This document shows positions 1 to 11,480 of a DNA stretch of 64,000 bases, in pieces. Numbering within the stretch: position 1 is the first letter of the stretch; each line of letters begins with the position of its first letter. The DNA comes from Diorhabda sublineata. Taxonomy: Eukaryota > Arthropoda > Insecta > Coleoptera > Chrysomelidae. The notes under the pieces are model-generated. The model saw only the letters and a program-made list of their open reading frames with translations. It was not told the DNA's origin and did not search any database. The DNA lies in the NCBI RefSeq assembly GCF_026230105.1, contig NC_079484.1, forward strand, positions 2,991,805-3,055,804, written 5' to 3'. The position numbers and the translations under genes were made by a program.

Positions 1-47
1 TGCAAGAGGCCTGAGGGGACAATTATCTATCTCATGCGCGTTTTTTT

Positions 48-460
48 GAGTGGTGTAAGCACTTTAGTGAGGGCCGAGATGATCAACATCCACGTCGCTC
101 TGTAACTGTTTCAACGGTGACCAAAATCAACCAAATTGTGCGTGAAGATCGTCGATTGAGCATGCGGATGATTATCGAGGCGGTAAACACCGATAAAGAA
201 ACGATTAGAAAAAGATCTGCTTTGAAAGGGATCTGATTTGAGTCAATGGAAGGGGTAAAACAAAAAACGGCAGAACCTCTAAAGGCTCTAACTAAAGATG
301 ACTTCCAGCACTGCTTCGATCAATGAAAAAAACGTATGGAAAGTTGTGTGGCGAGAGGAGGGAAGTATATTGAAGGGGAGCATTCGAACGTAGAGTAATT
401 TTTGTAATAGAAACCTTTTTCGTAACCAGTTTCGTTATTTAATAGCCAGACCTCGTATAT
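48..460 (+). pseudogene. Mariner-like transposase relic with internal deletion
   Basis: Bases 48-213 read EWCKHFSEGRDDQHPRRSVT, then VREDRRLSMRMIIEAVNTDK, then ETIRK. This is the N-terminal double helix-turn-helix of a mariner transposase. Bases 283-400 then read the far C-terminus: TKDDFQHCFDQ, a stop where Trp is normal, KKRMESCVAREGKYIEGE. The catalytic core between them is missing, so this is an internally deleted copy. After the coding relic comes a T-rich segment and agccagacctcgta, which resembles a mariner end. The element runs off the window start. It cannot encode an active enzyme. Confidence 0.85.
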
Positions 461-1119
461 GGTTCATATAGTAACGATTTTGGTTAGGTTTACAAAATAA
501 TTGATGATTGAAAGTTTGTTCAGATTCAATTCAAACCATCTATATTGAAGTATATACATACACCGTTACTTTAAAATAATTTCTTACATATTTTTTTAAC
601 CAGTACTTTTGTAATTATGGATACAACCGTCAATACCGGATAATTTTACATTTAATGGTTGGCGAAGTGACGGTCGTTTGAAATTAATATTTGTGTATAT
701 CAATTGTAGGTTTTTCTCTAATTAATCGTGTTCAAATGTCATGGTTTCGCATTGACATTTAATGGATAAAATAATTGGCAGAAATTTGGGGTTGATTTTA
801 AAAATCTTAAATCACTATTCAGCTCTAACACTATGAGCCCCTGCCTTATATTTATTTTGTTATATTCCAGAGCTTGGTAGAACAAAGTTCCAAACTCTTT
901 CTAGAAATATTGAAACATATTTCAATGATTACAGATCGCTATAGATGAAGACACCCATCAAGATTTCAAGACTAATCTTTAAGGTTATGTCAGTGCTATA
1001 CTTTGAAGGTTGTCACGTGATACTGGTCACGTTGACGTAACTTTAGAAGCAACTAGTGCGTGATTTTCAATAGTTTATGTTGCTTATGTTTATGGTATCA
1101 GAATCGGTACAAAGAAAAA
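461..1119. other. AT-rich intergenic DNA, nothing recognised
   Basis: No protein homology, repeat array or RNA gene was seen. Part of it may be non-coding flank of the mariner relics on either side. Confidence 0.5.
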
Positions 1120-1720
1120 TTCCAATCATGACCATGACCAAATCAAAGTCATAACTGTTCGAGAAGTTGCGAAGAGGCTGCATGTATCGCACACAATAAT
1201 TGAAAAACACTTAAAATGTCTTCGACAAGTTAAGAAGGTTTATAGTTGGACACAACTCGAATTGAAAGAAATTCATTTAACACAAAGATTAAACATTTGG
1301 GATATGAACCTTAAACGAAACGAAAAATTTAACAAAAAAAGTCCATGTTGTCAGTTTGGTGGGAATACAAAGGTGTTGAGTTTTTTGAGCTGCTTCCAAG
1401 GAACCAAACGTTCGATTCTGATGTTTACTGTCAACAATTAATGGAACTGGATGAATCAATCAAGGTTTAGTGTTCCACCATGATAATGCAAGGCCGTATC
1501 CCTGAAAACTATTGGAACTTGACTTTGAAGTGATGCCACGTCCTCCATACAGCCCTGAACTGGCACCATCTGATTACCATTTATTTCAGAATTCTTAGAA
1601 TGGACAAATTTTCACAAAAGACGATGACTTTCAATCACACCTGGTTCAATTTTTTGCTGATAAGAATAAGAATCACAAAATGAACAATATATAATTGATT
1701 AAAAACTATTCTTTGTTGAA
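1120..1720 (+). pseudogene. Mariner-like transposase relic with D34D core
   Basis: Frameshifted and stop-laden reading gives TVREVAKRLHVSHTIIEKHL (second helix-turn-helix), ELKEIHLTQRLNIWDMNLKR, then after a deletion KKSMLSVWWEYKGVEFFELL, VYCQQLMELD, VFHHDNARP (second catalytic Asp), MPRPPYSPELAPSDYHLF (third catalytic Asp) and DDFQSHLVQFFADK. These blocks are in mariner order. The region around the first catalytic Asp is deleted. Several stops and frame changes show that it is long dead. It belongs to a different mariner lineage from the relic at 48-460. Confidence 0.9.
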
Positions 1721-3189
1721 AAAATTGTTTTATTTTACTTTATACTACAAAACTACTTGTCTCCAATCAATAGAAATATTGGGGTACGTAAAATGTGTTG
1801 CCTATACGGATATATTATGGACGAAAGTTTTGGTAGGTTCACTAGAAGTTTTGAATTTTTCAAATTAATAACTTGCAATAATAAATATTAATGATTCAGT
1901 GATTTAGGTTTTATTCTTTTCTCAGCCGCTACTAGACGAAGGTCTTCTCTACGTTTGCCTGCTCTACGAATATCATTTGTTTATGAACGTACCAGTGACA
2001 CCAACTTCGTTTTTTTTTCTTCTAAATTTCGGAAAAAACTATATAGATATAATTGAGGTCATAATTTTGGTTTTGTTTTATTTAGATTCAACTACCATTC
2101 GCGATTATATTCAAAATGTAAATTGATTAAGTTATATTTATACCATATTATAGGTTATTTCGAGTGTAATGATTTGAAACGTCGGCCATATTGTCTTGGT
2201 TGTCAAGCGAAGGTTTTTTTTATTTGTGTATTGAGAATTGATTGTTTGGAGCTCTCTTTTTTATTGAAATGAATACATTTAGACAAAAAATGAAAATAAA
2301 ACATGCTTCTAATAATAATTTCAATGTAAATAATGTAACATTTGTCCCACAAGACATTATGATGGTTGTGACGTCATCCCGGTTTGAATGTAGTAACTTT
2401 TGAAATATATTTAGGGAAATTTTTTTCTAACAATTGATGACACTGAATTGTTATCCCATATCTCCATTAGTTGTTACTCTATGATATTTATAATACAGGG
2501 GGTAACGATTTAATAATAAATCCGGTACGAAAAAATTATTTTTTTATATTTTTATTATTTGGTATGAGGATAGGAAGGGCGTTTAAGAAAAGAACGAATA
2601 AACAAGACTTACCTTTATTAAATAGTTAAATAAATAATATAACACATTGGGAAGAAATGTTTTCAATCATGTATACTTAAAAGACATGGAAACGAAAAAT
2701 ATCTAGTACAATGGAAAGGAAAAAAAAACGAACATTCTAATAAATGAAAAACTCAAGTAGTGGTTGACGCAAAAAGTTAATTTACAATATTCAGTAACGC
2801 AAGGCGATCACAGATAAACAACTGTCAAATGTAACATGCATAACTTTAGAAATTTTTCAATTTTAAAATTGCACATTTCGATTGATATGAATTATATCAA
2901 CGCATTTTATAATATGTATATAATGTATATTCAATTATTTAAAAACATTCAGCTAATTCTAAGTGTACTGGAAATGCACTAAACCGAGACTTTCCTCGTT
3001 TTTACAGATAACACATACAAAAGATTTGGCAATTTGTCTTTTTTACCCCTTTAGTGTTTCCCAGAAGATTATCGAGCAATTTTTCTACGTAAGGTATTAC
3101 TAGAGATTCATTCCAATTACAATAGACCGAAATATAATGTCATTCCAGGGGAAACGAAATATTCAAACTGATATTTAAATTACTCCAAC
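1721..3189. other. AT-rich intergenic DNA, nothing recognised
   Basis: Homopolymer-rich AT sequence without recognisable coding blocks. A short acagggggtaac at about 2496 recalls the acagggtgt termini of arthropod MITEs, but no partner end was found. Confidence 0.5.
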
Positions 3190-5890
3190 ACAATTTGGTT
3201 GGGAATTTGAAAAAGAAGCTGCATTGGAAACAATGTTTCATTCTCTTTCTATTTGAATCATTTCCAACTTCCTTAATCCACGTTTCATTCGGTTTTCCTT
3301 TCTTCCCTTCGCTTTTCCACCAATCTACTGCTTACCATCATATTGTACAGATAATTAAAACAGTTCAACGCACTTAAAAAGAGTTTTGAAAAGAAACTGC
3401 ATTGGAAATAAGATTTTTCTTTCTATTTTCCAGCTTCCTTAATCCACGTTTCATTCAGTTTTCCTTTCTTCCCTTCGCTTTTCCACCAAACTACTGTTTA
3501 CCATCAAACTGTACAGATAATTAAAACAGTTCAACGTACTTAAAAAGAGTTTTAAAAAGAAACTGCATTGGAAATAATGTTTTTCTTTCTATTTGAATCA
3601 TTTCCAACTTCCTTGAGTCACTTTCATTCGTTTTCCTTTCTTTTCTTCGCTTTTCCACCAAACTACTGTTTACCATCACACTGTACTGATAATTAAAACA
3701 GTTCAACGTACTTAAGAAGAGTTTTAAAAAGAAACTGCGTTGGAAATAATGTTTTTCTTTCTATTTGAATAATTTCCAACTTCCTTGAGTCACTTTCATT
3801 CGTTTTCCTTTCTTTTCCTCGCTTTTCCACCAAACTACTGTTTACCATCAAACTGTACAGATAATTAAAACAGTTCAACGTACTTAAGAAGAGTTTTAAA
3901 AAGAAACTGCGTTGGAAATAATGTTTTTCTTTCTATTTGAATAATTTCCAACTTCCTTGAGTCACTTTCATTCGTTTTCCTTTCTTTTCCTCGCTTTTCC
4001 ACCAAACTACTGTTTACCATCAAACTGTACAGATAATTAAAACAGTTCACCGTACTTAAAAAGAGTTTTAAAAAGAAACTGCATTGGAAATAAGATTTTT
4101 CTTTCTATTTTCCAGCTTCCTTAATCCACGTTTCATTCAGTTTTCCTTTCTTCCCTTCGCTTTTCCACCAAACTACTGTTTACCATCAAACTGTACAGAT
4201 AATTAAAACAGTTCAACGTACTTAAAAAGAGTTTTAAAAAGAAACTGCATTGGAAATAATGTTTTTCTTTCTATTTGAATAATTTCCAACTTCCTTGAGT
4301 CACTTTCATTCGTTTTCCTTTCTTTTCTTCGCTTTTCCACCAAACTACTGTTTACCATCACACTGTACTGATAATTAAAACAGTTCAACGTACTTAAGAA
4401 GAGTTTTAAAAAGGAACTGCATTGGAAATAATGTTTTTCTTTCTATTTGAATAATTTCCAACTTCCTTGAGTCATTTTCATTCGTTTTCCTTTCTTTTCT
4501 TCGCTTTTCCACCAAACTACTGTTTACCATCACACTGTACTGATAATTAAAACAGTTCAACGTACTTAAGAAGAGTTTTAAAAAGAAACTGCGTTGGAAA
4601 TAACGTTTTTCTTTCTATTCGAATAATTTCCAACTTCCTTGAGTCACTTTCATTCGGTTTTCCTTTCTTCCCTTCGCTTTTCCACCAAACTACTGTTTAC
4701 CATCACACTGTACAGATAATTAAAACAGTTCAACGTACTTAAGAAGAGTTTTAAAAAGAAACTGCGTTGGAAATAATGTTTTTCTTTCTATTTGAATAAT
4801 TTCCAACTTCCTTGAGTCACTTTCATTCGTTTTCCTTTCTTTTCCTCGCTTTTCCACCAAACTACTGTTTACCATCAAACTGTACAGATAATTAAAACAG
4901 TTCAACGTACTTAAGAAGAGTTTTAAAAAGAAACTGCGTTGGAAATAATGTTTTTCTTTCTATTTGAATAATTTCCAACTTCCTTGAGTCACTTTCATTC
5001 GTTTTCCTTTCTTTTCCTCGCTTTTCCACCAAACTACTGTTTACCATCAAACTGTACAGATAATTAAAACAGTTCACCGTACTTAAAAAGAGTTTTAAAA
5101 AGAAACTGCATTGGAAATAAGATTTTTCTTTCTATTTTCCAGCTTCCTTAATCCACGTTTCATTCAGTTTTCCTTTCTTCCCTTCGCTTTTCCACCAAAC
5201 TACTGTTTACCATCAAACTGTACAGATAATTAAAACAGTTCAACGTACTTAAAAAGAGTTTTAAAAAGAAACTGCATTGGAAATAATGTTTTTCTTTCTA
5301 TTTGAATAATTTCCAACTTCCTTGAGTCACTTTCATTCGTTTTCCTTTCTTTTCTTCGCTTTTCCACCAAACTACTGTTTACCATCACACTGTACTGATA
5401 ATTAAAACAGTTCAACGTACTTAAGAAGAGTTTTAAAAAGGAACTGCATTGGAAATAATGTTTTTCTTTCTATTTGAATAATTTCCAACTTCCTTGAGTC
5501 ATTTTCATTCGTTTTCCTTTCTTTTCTTCGCTTTTCCACCAAACTACTGTTTACCATCACACTGTACTGATAATTAAAACAGTTCAACGTACTTAAGAAG
5601 AGTTTTAAAAAGAAACTGCGTTGGAAATAACGTTTTTCTTTCTATTCGAATAATTTCCAACTTCCTTGAGTCACTTTCATTCGGTTTTCCTTTCTTCCCT
5701 TCGCTTTTCCACCAAACTACTGTTTACCATCACACTGTACAGATAATTAAAACAGTTCAACGTACTTAAAAAGAGTTTTAAAAAGAAACTGCATTGGAAA
5801 TAATGTTTTTCTTTCTATTTGAATCATTTCCAGCTTCCTTGAGCCACTTTCATTCGGTTTTCTCTTCTTTTCTTCGCTTTTCTGTTTACT
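3190..5890. repeat. 172-bp satellite array with a 1,027-bp six-unit higher-order repeat
   Basis: About 15-16 monomers lie head to tail. A monomer runs from aacagttcaacgtacttaa through gaaactgcattggaaata, a C/T-rich block with ttcgcttttccacca, to tgtacagataatta. Most units are 172 bp. One variant is 166 bp, missing a few bases before agcttcc, and one is 173 bp. Reading unit starts shows the pattern 172, 172, 166, 172, 172, 173 repeated: 3693-4719 and 4720-5746 look identical or nearly so over 1,027 bp. The first unit (about 3195-3360) and the last (5747-5890) are the most diverged, as usual for satellite edges. Each monomer carries a short minus-strand frame of 61 codons, which is a by-product of the repeat. 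Confidence 0.97.
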
Positions 5891-6270
5891 ATCATACTGC
5901 ACTGATGATGAATATTTCACTCATCATCTTTTCTTAATCAGATTATTCTGTGAGTGTTTTGAGCCAATCAATTTCTTTACTGCTCATCTGAAATCCATTT
6001 TTCATCACACAATATACTAGATATCAATTCAATAAACATCAATAGTGATAGCAACAAATATATAGAACCTACCCTTGTAGGAATAGCATGAAATTTACCT
6101 GATTAATCTTTTATAATGGGTACTAAACAACATTAGATGATAACAGGTACTGTCTAGTCACTTTCTGGTTCACTAAATTTTCTTCTAGACTTTCATGCTT
6201 TTTGTCCTATGTCAAAGAATTCTTATAGATTCATAGATGATGGGTGGTTTCAATGTCTTCAACGACTACT
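5891..6270. other. Short spacer between satellite and hAT-like MITE
   Basis: No coding homology was seen. The words actgtctagtca (about 6150) and tactgtctagtcc (about 6268) are near-identical and include the later MITE target sequence. Confidence 0.5.
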
Positions 6271-6278
6271 GTCTAGTC

Positions 6279-6509
6279 CAGTTATAGGGAAAGTATGCCA
6301 AATACGGCCCTCGGGCCAGTCTAATCCGGCCCGCAGAAACAGCGTTTGGCTGACGACAATTTCTACCAGATTACACAATTTTTAGAAGCTCAGAACAAAT
6401 TTAATCTGTCGCATCAGGTTTTGTGTGATATAAAAATCAAAAATAGGGTTCACCATTCATATTTTTTTGTTTCATCTGGCCCTCCCTCTAAACAGTTTGA
6501 CCATGTCTG
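6279..6509. mobile_element. Non-autonomous hAT-like MITE, 231 bp
   Basis: The element starts CAGttAT and ends in CTG; the reverse complement of the right end is CAGacATggtcaaact, an imperfect inverted terminal match. It is flanked by gtctagtc (6271-6278) and ctctagtc (6510-6517), an 8-bp target duplication with one mismatch. The CAG/CTG termini and 8-bp duplication fit the hAT superfamily. Inside the ends are cggccctcgggccag and atctggccctccc, GGCCC-rich inverted blocks of a type common in hAT MITEs. A 67-codon frame at 6346-6549 runs across the element and out of it and is not considered a gene. Confidence 0.65.
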
Positions 6510-6517
6510 CTCTAGTC

Positions 6518-7289
6518 ACTTACAAAATTTTGAAACTAATTTTGAGTAGGATAACAAACAACACGATGCTTCTTACTGTGTCTCATATTTAATTAAAGAT
6601 TTAATTTTTGTAGTTTCTCTACACTTAGTTTTGTTACTTCTACATTTATTTCACTTTTGTGACTTTTTGGCTCTTATATCTTTTTCTTATAACTCTTTTT
6701 CTAACAATTCTTCTGTTTCTTTAATTATCTTTCTAGTTACTGCTCCCTTTCTTTTGTACAATTTGTACAATCCTTTTTTTCCATCAATTGCTATTTCACT
6801 TTTGTAAATATTTAATTGAACCAATGCCACTTTATCCTAAAATTTAAAGAAAAAAATTTGTAGGAAAAGTATTAAATTATTATTATAAATCGGTCGTCTA
6901 TATTGAATGATTCACGTTAATAAAACTGTTCAAAAATGGTTATAATAATTTGTTATAAACTTCCAAAGTCTCTTTAGTTATTTTTCTTACAGAGGTTTGT
7001 CTAATTCCATGTAAGTTTCACTTTATATTGATATATTTACACCATTTTTATTTATTTATTAAAACAGTTGTTCATTTGAACTACGTGTCATTTGTCACTG
7101 ATAGTCAGTGCTACAAACTGAAATTTGACAAAGCATTGTCAATTTTATAGAGCATACATAAACCAAATTTTCATTTGTCTTTTGAAAAATTACAAATAAA
7201 ATTTTAAATCAAAAGATACCTAAAATTAACAACATTTAGACGCATAAACGTATCAAAAGATCTCAAAAATTAATTTGAATTGTAGGCAT
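6518..7289. other. T-rich intergenic DNA, nothing recognised
   Basis: Bases about 6600-6800 are strongly T/C-rich on this strand. No homology was recognised. Confidence 0.5.
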
Positions 7290-8330
7290 TCATTTGGAAT
7301 ATTCGTCAATGTTAGTGGTTTTTATTTTTCTCGGTTGACAACTCTGGTGACATATGTCAACATTCGAATTACGGCAATCTAAATTTAAAATGACGACCGT
7401 GGGGTAAACAATCTACTTTCTTGTATGTACCCGTGTTAGCTTCTCTTGTTTTTTTTTATCGGTAGTTCGGATTTATATTGTTTCCTTTGGATTTTATGGC
7501 GATAAGAGGACATGATAGATAGTTCTTAGATCTGTTTCACTGAATTTGATACAGTAGAAACTGCAGTTTTGTAAGTCAAGTAAGATTCCGACCAATCCAC
7601 AAAATTTAAAATACTTTTGTTGAAATTGAGTACTTTTTAAAGTTGTTAAGTGATAATCCAGTGGCAGTAGAAATGTTCAAGGACAAGCTGAAAGTGGAAT
7701 TAACTCCTTGAAAGGTGCTTTTGTCAGAATCTTGATCATTTTCCATTACATTTACCGCTTACCTATACTAAGCACAAAACTGCCACAGTGGGGCCAAATT
7801 TCAAAAAGCTGGCCAAAAATTTGAAAAAAAAAATCTTCATTTAGTGATTTTTTCATCATAAATTGGCTAAAATTGCTGGTGGAATAGAATTAAATGATAA
7901 TAGGTCCGAGATATGATGTGACTGTGTGTTTCGCGGAAAGAAGAAGATCCCTTGTTTTCAAGAACGTTTATTAATTAAAATATTGCTAAACTTTTTTGTG
8001 AGTTTTTGTTAATTGGTTCTGTAAATTCGACATCGAATCTGTAATCAGCAAACTCCAAAAACCCCTGAGTGAGATATTTCGAATCGATAACTTGAATCTC
8101 TTAGTTTTCGTCAGCTTTTTGAAATTTATCCCCACCATGCACAGTATAGTCAAAAAAACAACAACAAAGCCATGTTTCCGGGAATAATAATGTATGAATA
8201 TCGAAAAATAATTTCGCAAACCATTGGGACAATTAGCGCGAAAGTATTTACCCCCCGGCGGCCATGTTTAAATAGAGATCAGCTGATTTTGACAATTTGT
8301 CAGATTGCACCCTATCTGTGACACATATGA
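7290..8330. mobile_element. Unnamed dispersed repeat, copy 1 (longest, about 1.04 kb)
   Basis: This copy shares long blocks with 15840-16160 and 17690-18350: tcggttgacaactctggtga, gaccgtggggtaaacaat, tgtatgtacccgtgttagct, then at the far side ggcggccat, agatcagctgattttgac and aatttgtcagattgc. The far end is partly an inverted copy of the ggcaatct...ggccgtggggtaaaca region, so the family has imperfect inverted ends of roughly 50-65 bp and looks like a non-autonomous DNA transposon. Copies 1 and 3 also share middle blocks. Copy 1 has several hundred extra bases. No transposase was seen and the superfamily is not recognised. A 77-codon minus-strand frame at 7986-8219 matches nothing known to me. 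Confidence 0.75.
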
Positions 8331-9973
8331 TTTTTGTGGTTATGTATATGTGAAGAATTTTAAACTAGCTTACAATATATCACTAGATTAGTTAATGAGA
8401 AAAATGAAAATACATTATGATCTTAGGAAGTGGATATATACCGTACCATAAACTGAATTCCAGTAAAATGAAATCTGTTTTAAATTAACAAGTCCACGGT
8501 ATTTCTTTCTTGATTTGCATGCATTTCGCATTTGGGCAAAAAATTTGTTAAGATGATAGTTGTCTGTATTAAATGAACGATCTTGATTTAGGTATTTTTG
8601 ATATTGTCAACAAGTTTTGAAACGTCAAAATATTCCAGTAGGAGTAATTTGTATAGAGTTTCATGTAGTTCATTTCAGTTTATAACACTGAAGCTAATTA
8701 TTTGGAAGTTTCGTTACATGTGCAATTTTAAACAAGGCCTTTTCATTTACAATTACCAAGAAATCACAGTTTCGTATTTGCTTTTTTTTTATTTAGAACA
8801 TGATTTTAGCTTTCTTTCAACGAATTCGCTTATACCACGTATTATGTAGTACGAAGGGTCTTAATTTTAAGATGATTCGAATATCATGTTTTCTTATTTT
8901 ATCGTTTTTATACTTAATTTTATAATATTTCTATGATGAAACAATCAATACGAATTGTTATAACCAGTTTTTTTGCCCTACAACTACAATTTGTGTTTTT
9001 GGACATCATTTTCGAAATACTAATAATTTTCATGTCCAATTGAAGGTCAATATAATAATTTTTGAAAAAAGGTATGTCAAATGATGTGACAATCACACCA
9101 TTGTATAATAAATGAGCTTCTAGTAATTCTAAAAGCATATTTTAGTACAAAATATTAGTAAAAATTGTTGCAAATATAAATTTTCTTAGAAAAATATATT
9201 TCTTCCATTATTAACAATAATCTTCCTGTAATGGAATCACCATTATAGTTAAAAAAAAGAAAGATACCGATTTTGGTCCAGTAAAAATGAGATATTAGGA
9301 AAACTCACTATAAATTTGGGGTAAGATTCTAAATTTACAGTGAACATACATAATACGTGTTACGAGCTTTTCCTTTCGGAGTACATCCTTTTTATCCTTG
9401 TACGGCTCTCAAAGTTCACCTTCTGGATTTAAAGGCAGATTTCTGTTTGTGAAATTCCAGTACTAATATTAATATTAAAACGGCCACACAAAGTGACACA
9501 GTGATAGTACTAAAGTAAAAAGTCTAACATCCCAATACTTCAGTGCATTATCATATGTATAATTATAATAATAATAATAATCATAATAAGTTAGGAAGTA
9601 TGAAGGCATATAGATAGTTTTATATTTATACAATTTTAAAAGTTTATTTTCATAAAAATGTATCAGTACCTGATATTATAATTGGACTGCCTCTATCAGT
9701 ATCAACATTCTACATAATAATATCAAGTTAAATACAAAAAGCCATTCAAAATGAAAGATAGCTATCACAAATAATCTCTTATTAATGCTTGGAAAGACCC
9801 AAGCCTGGAGAGTGATCAACAATTGGTAAGTAGATTACATTCACGGCAAATAAAACTCAAAATAACCATTTCCCATCGAATCAATACAGTCTACAACCTA
9901 AAATTTTCCAATGTAACACGTTTATTTTAACAACCAAATTATTTCTACTCCTACTTCAAAATTGCGCGTGTGA
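8331..9973. other. AT-rich intergenic DNA, nothing recognised
   Basis: Short frames at 8598-8849 (plus) and 8920-9138 (minus) have no recognisable motif and the composition of AT-rich filler. A small taataataataataatca run lies at about 9565. Confidence 0.5.
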
Positions 9974-9974
9974 A

Positions 9975-10672
9975 GTTAACGTCTCACATGTTAACGACTC
10001 ATATGTTAACGTCTCACATGTTAACGTCTCACAAGTTAACGTTTCACATGTAAACCTCTCACAAGTTAACGTCTCATTTGTTAACGTCTCACAAGTTAAC
10101 GTTTCACATGTTAACCTCTCACAAGTTAACGTTTCACATGTTAACCTCTCACATGTTAACGTTTCACATGTAAACCTCTCACAAGTTAACGTCTCACATG
10201 TTAACATCTCATTTGTTAACGTCTCATTTGTTAACCTCTCACATGTTAACATCTCATTTGTTAACGTCTCATTTGTTAACGTTTCACATGTAAACCTCTC
10301 ACAAGTTAACGTCTCATTTGTTAACGTCTCACAAGTTAACGTTTCACATGTTAACCTCTGACAAGTTAACGTCTCACATGTTAACATCTCATTTGTTAAC
10401 GTCTCATTTGTTAACGTTTCACATGTTAACCTCTGACAAGTTAACGTCTCACATGTTAACATCTCATTTGTTAACGTCTCACATGTTAACGACTCATTTG
10501 TTAACGTCTCACATGTTAACGTCTCACAAGTTAACGTTTCACATGTAAACCTCTCACAAGTTAACGTCTCACATGTTAACATCTCATTTGTTAACGTCTC
10601 ACATGTTAACGACTCACAAGTTATCGTCTCATTTGTTAACGTCTCACAAGTTATCGACTCATTTGTTAACGT
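9975..10672. repeat. 15-bp minisatellite, about 46 units
   Basis: The unit is gttaacgtctcacat or variants (acaag, atttg, cgactc, catctc, cctctc, cgtttc). The period stays exactly 15 bp across about 700 bp. Because 15 is a multiple of three and the unit lacks stops in some frames, long frames stay open on both strands: 208 codons on the minus strand (9956-10582) with an LTCET/LTNET pentapeptide, and plus-strand frames with an MLTSH-type pentapeptide. Variant units recur in blocks, pointing to unequal exchange of multi-unit segments. The array is embedded in one arm of an inverted repeat whose other arm is at 11350-11480. The frames are judged not to be genes. Confidence 0.97.
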
Positions 10673-10775
10673 CCAATAGTTTGAAACGAGTTCTTATAGC
10701 GTCCAGCATAGTTCTATTGTTCCTGATACTTTTTATCGATAGTTCTGCAGTATTAAATACAAAAAACGGCATTTT
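10666..10775. repeat. Left arm of inverted repeat (partner 11350-11480)
   Basis: The reverse complement of this segment matches 11355-11450 at high identity. Shared words include tagcgtccagcata, ctgatactttttatcgatag and ttctgcagtattaaatac. The arm also continues to the left of the minisatellite: gcgtgtgaagtt at 9964-9975 pairs with aacttcacacacgc at 11457-11470. Confidence 0.9.
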
Positions 10776-11097
10776 GAAAAACGACCGGAAGTTAGCGTCT
10801 CGTTATAGTTAAACTGAAAAATCAAACAGGAATGGTTCGTCAACGAATAGTTCTGGGTAGTTAACATCGAAAAATTTTCTGAATTCACGAATCTACCCCC
10901 GTGAAATGATTTCTTCTAACATAAAATAGAATTAGTACGATGAACTACGATGGTCATAAAAGCTTTCGGTTTCAAAAGGGAAAGTTTCAAAGTTTTTTTT
11001 AATGTATTACAAATGAAATCGGGCGGTGATGGTTCCATGAGCGGCCGCTAGAGTTCTCGCGGCAATAGGCCGCCATTTTCTGTTACTAGTTGTGAGT
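10776..11097. other. Spacer with GC-rich palindromic patch
   Basis: No coding homology in the first part. Bases about 11040-11085 hold gcggccgctagag and ggcaataggccgccat, a GC-rich island with self-complementary words just before the DUF4817-type reading, possibly the 5' flank of that transposon. Confidence 0.45.
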
Positions 11098-11360
11098 GAG
11101 ATGGCGTCTGTATACCACAAGGTTTTCTCTATTATTGAGTTCGCAAGAAGTGAATCACAAATTGTAATGCAGCGGGCGTTTCGTGCTGAATTTGGTATTA
11201 AACCACCAACTAGAAAAAGCTCTACCCGTTGGTTTAACCAATTTAATCTCTTTTAAAGAGGTTGGAAGTGTGTGTAAAGGAAAAAGCACAGACCGATCGC
11301 GTGTGTCGCCACTGTATGGAAAGTTCTGAGACGACGTTTGCTGTACAAGCCCTACCGTTT
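11098..11360 (+). pseudogene. DUF4817-type (Tc3-like) transposase N-terminal fragment
   Basis: Bases 11101-11259 read MASVYHKVFSIIEFARSESQ, then IVMQRAFRAEFGIKPPTRKS, then STRWFNQFNLF and a stop. This is the helix-turn-helix domain (Pfam DUF4817) found on many insect DNA transposons. A shifted frame continues TVWKVLRRRLLYKPYRF (about 11314-11362), the second helix-turn-helix end of the same protein type. It then passes directly into the right arm of the inverted repeat, so the catalytic part is absent. At least one stop and one frame change are present. Confidence 0.82.
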
Positions 11361-11480
11361 TCTGTATTTAATACTGCAGAACTATCGATAAAAAGTATCA
11401 GGAACTCTAGAATTATGCTGGACGCTATAAAAACTCCTTTCAAACTATGAGACTCCAACTTCACACACGCGTGAAACTTT
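11350..11480. repeat. Right arm of inverted repeat, with a single minisatellite-like unit
   Basis: This is an inverted counterpart of the minisatellite-bearing arm. Where the left arm carries the 15-bp array, this arm has only one unit-length segment, actatgagactccaact (11444-11460; reverse complement agttggagtctcatagt). Confidence 0.85.

Noticed and set aside
3521..5587. Nine minus-strand frames of 61 codons, nearly identical
   Set aside because: They recur with the 172-bp satellite, start and stop at the same unit positions and match no family. They are by-products of the repeat.
3190..5890. Primate alpha satellite, suggested by the 172-bp length and higher-order structure
   Set aside because: The sequence is unrelated, and the calcineurin tail and transposon content point to an insect.
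9956..10582. 208-codon frame as a pentapeptide-repeat protein
   Set aside because: The frame is open only because the unit is 15 bp. The pattern LTCET does not fit the A(D/N)LXX pentapeptide-repeat family, and the opposite strand is open too.
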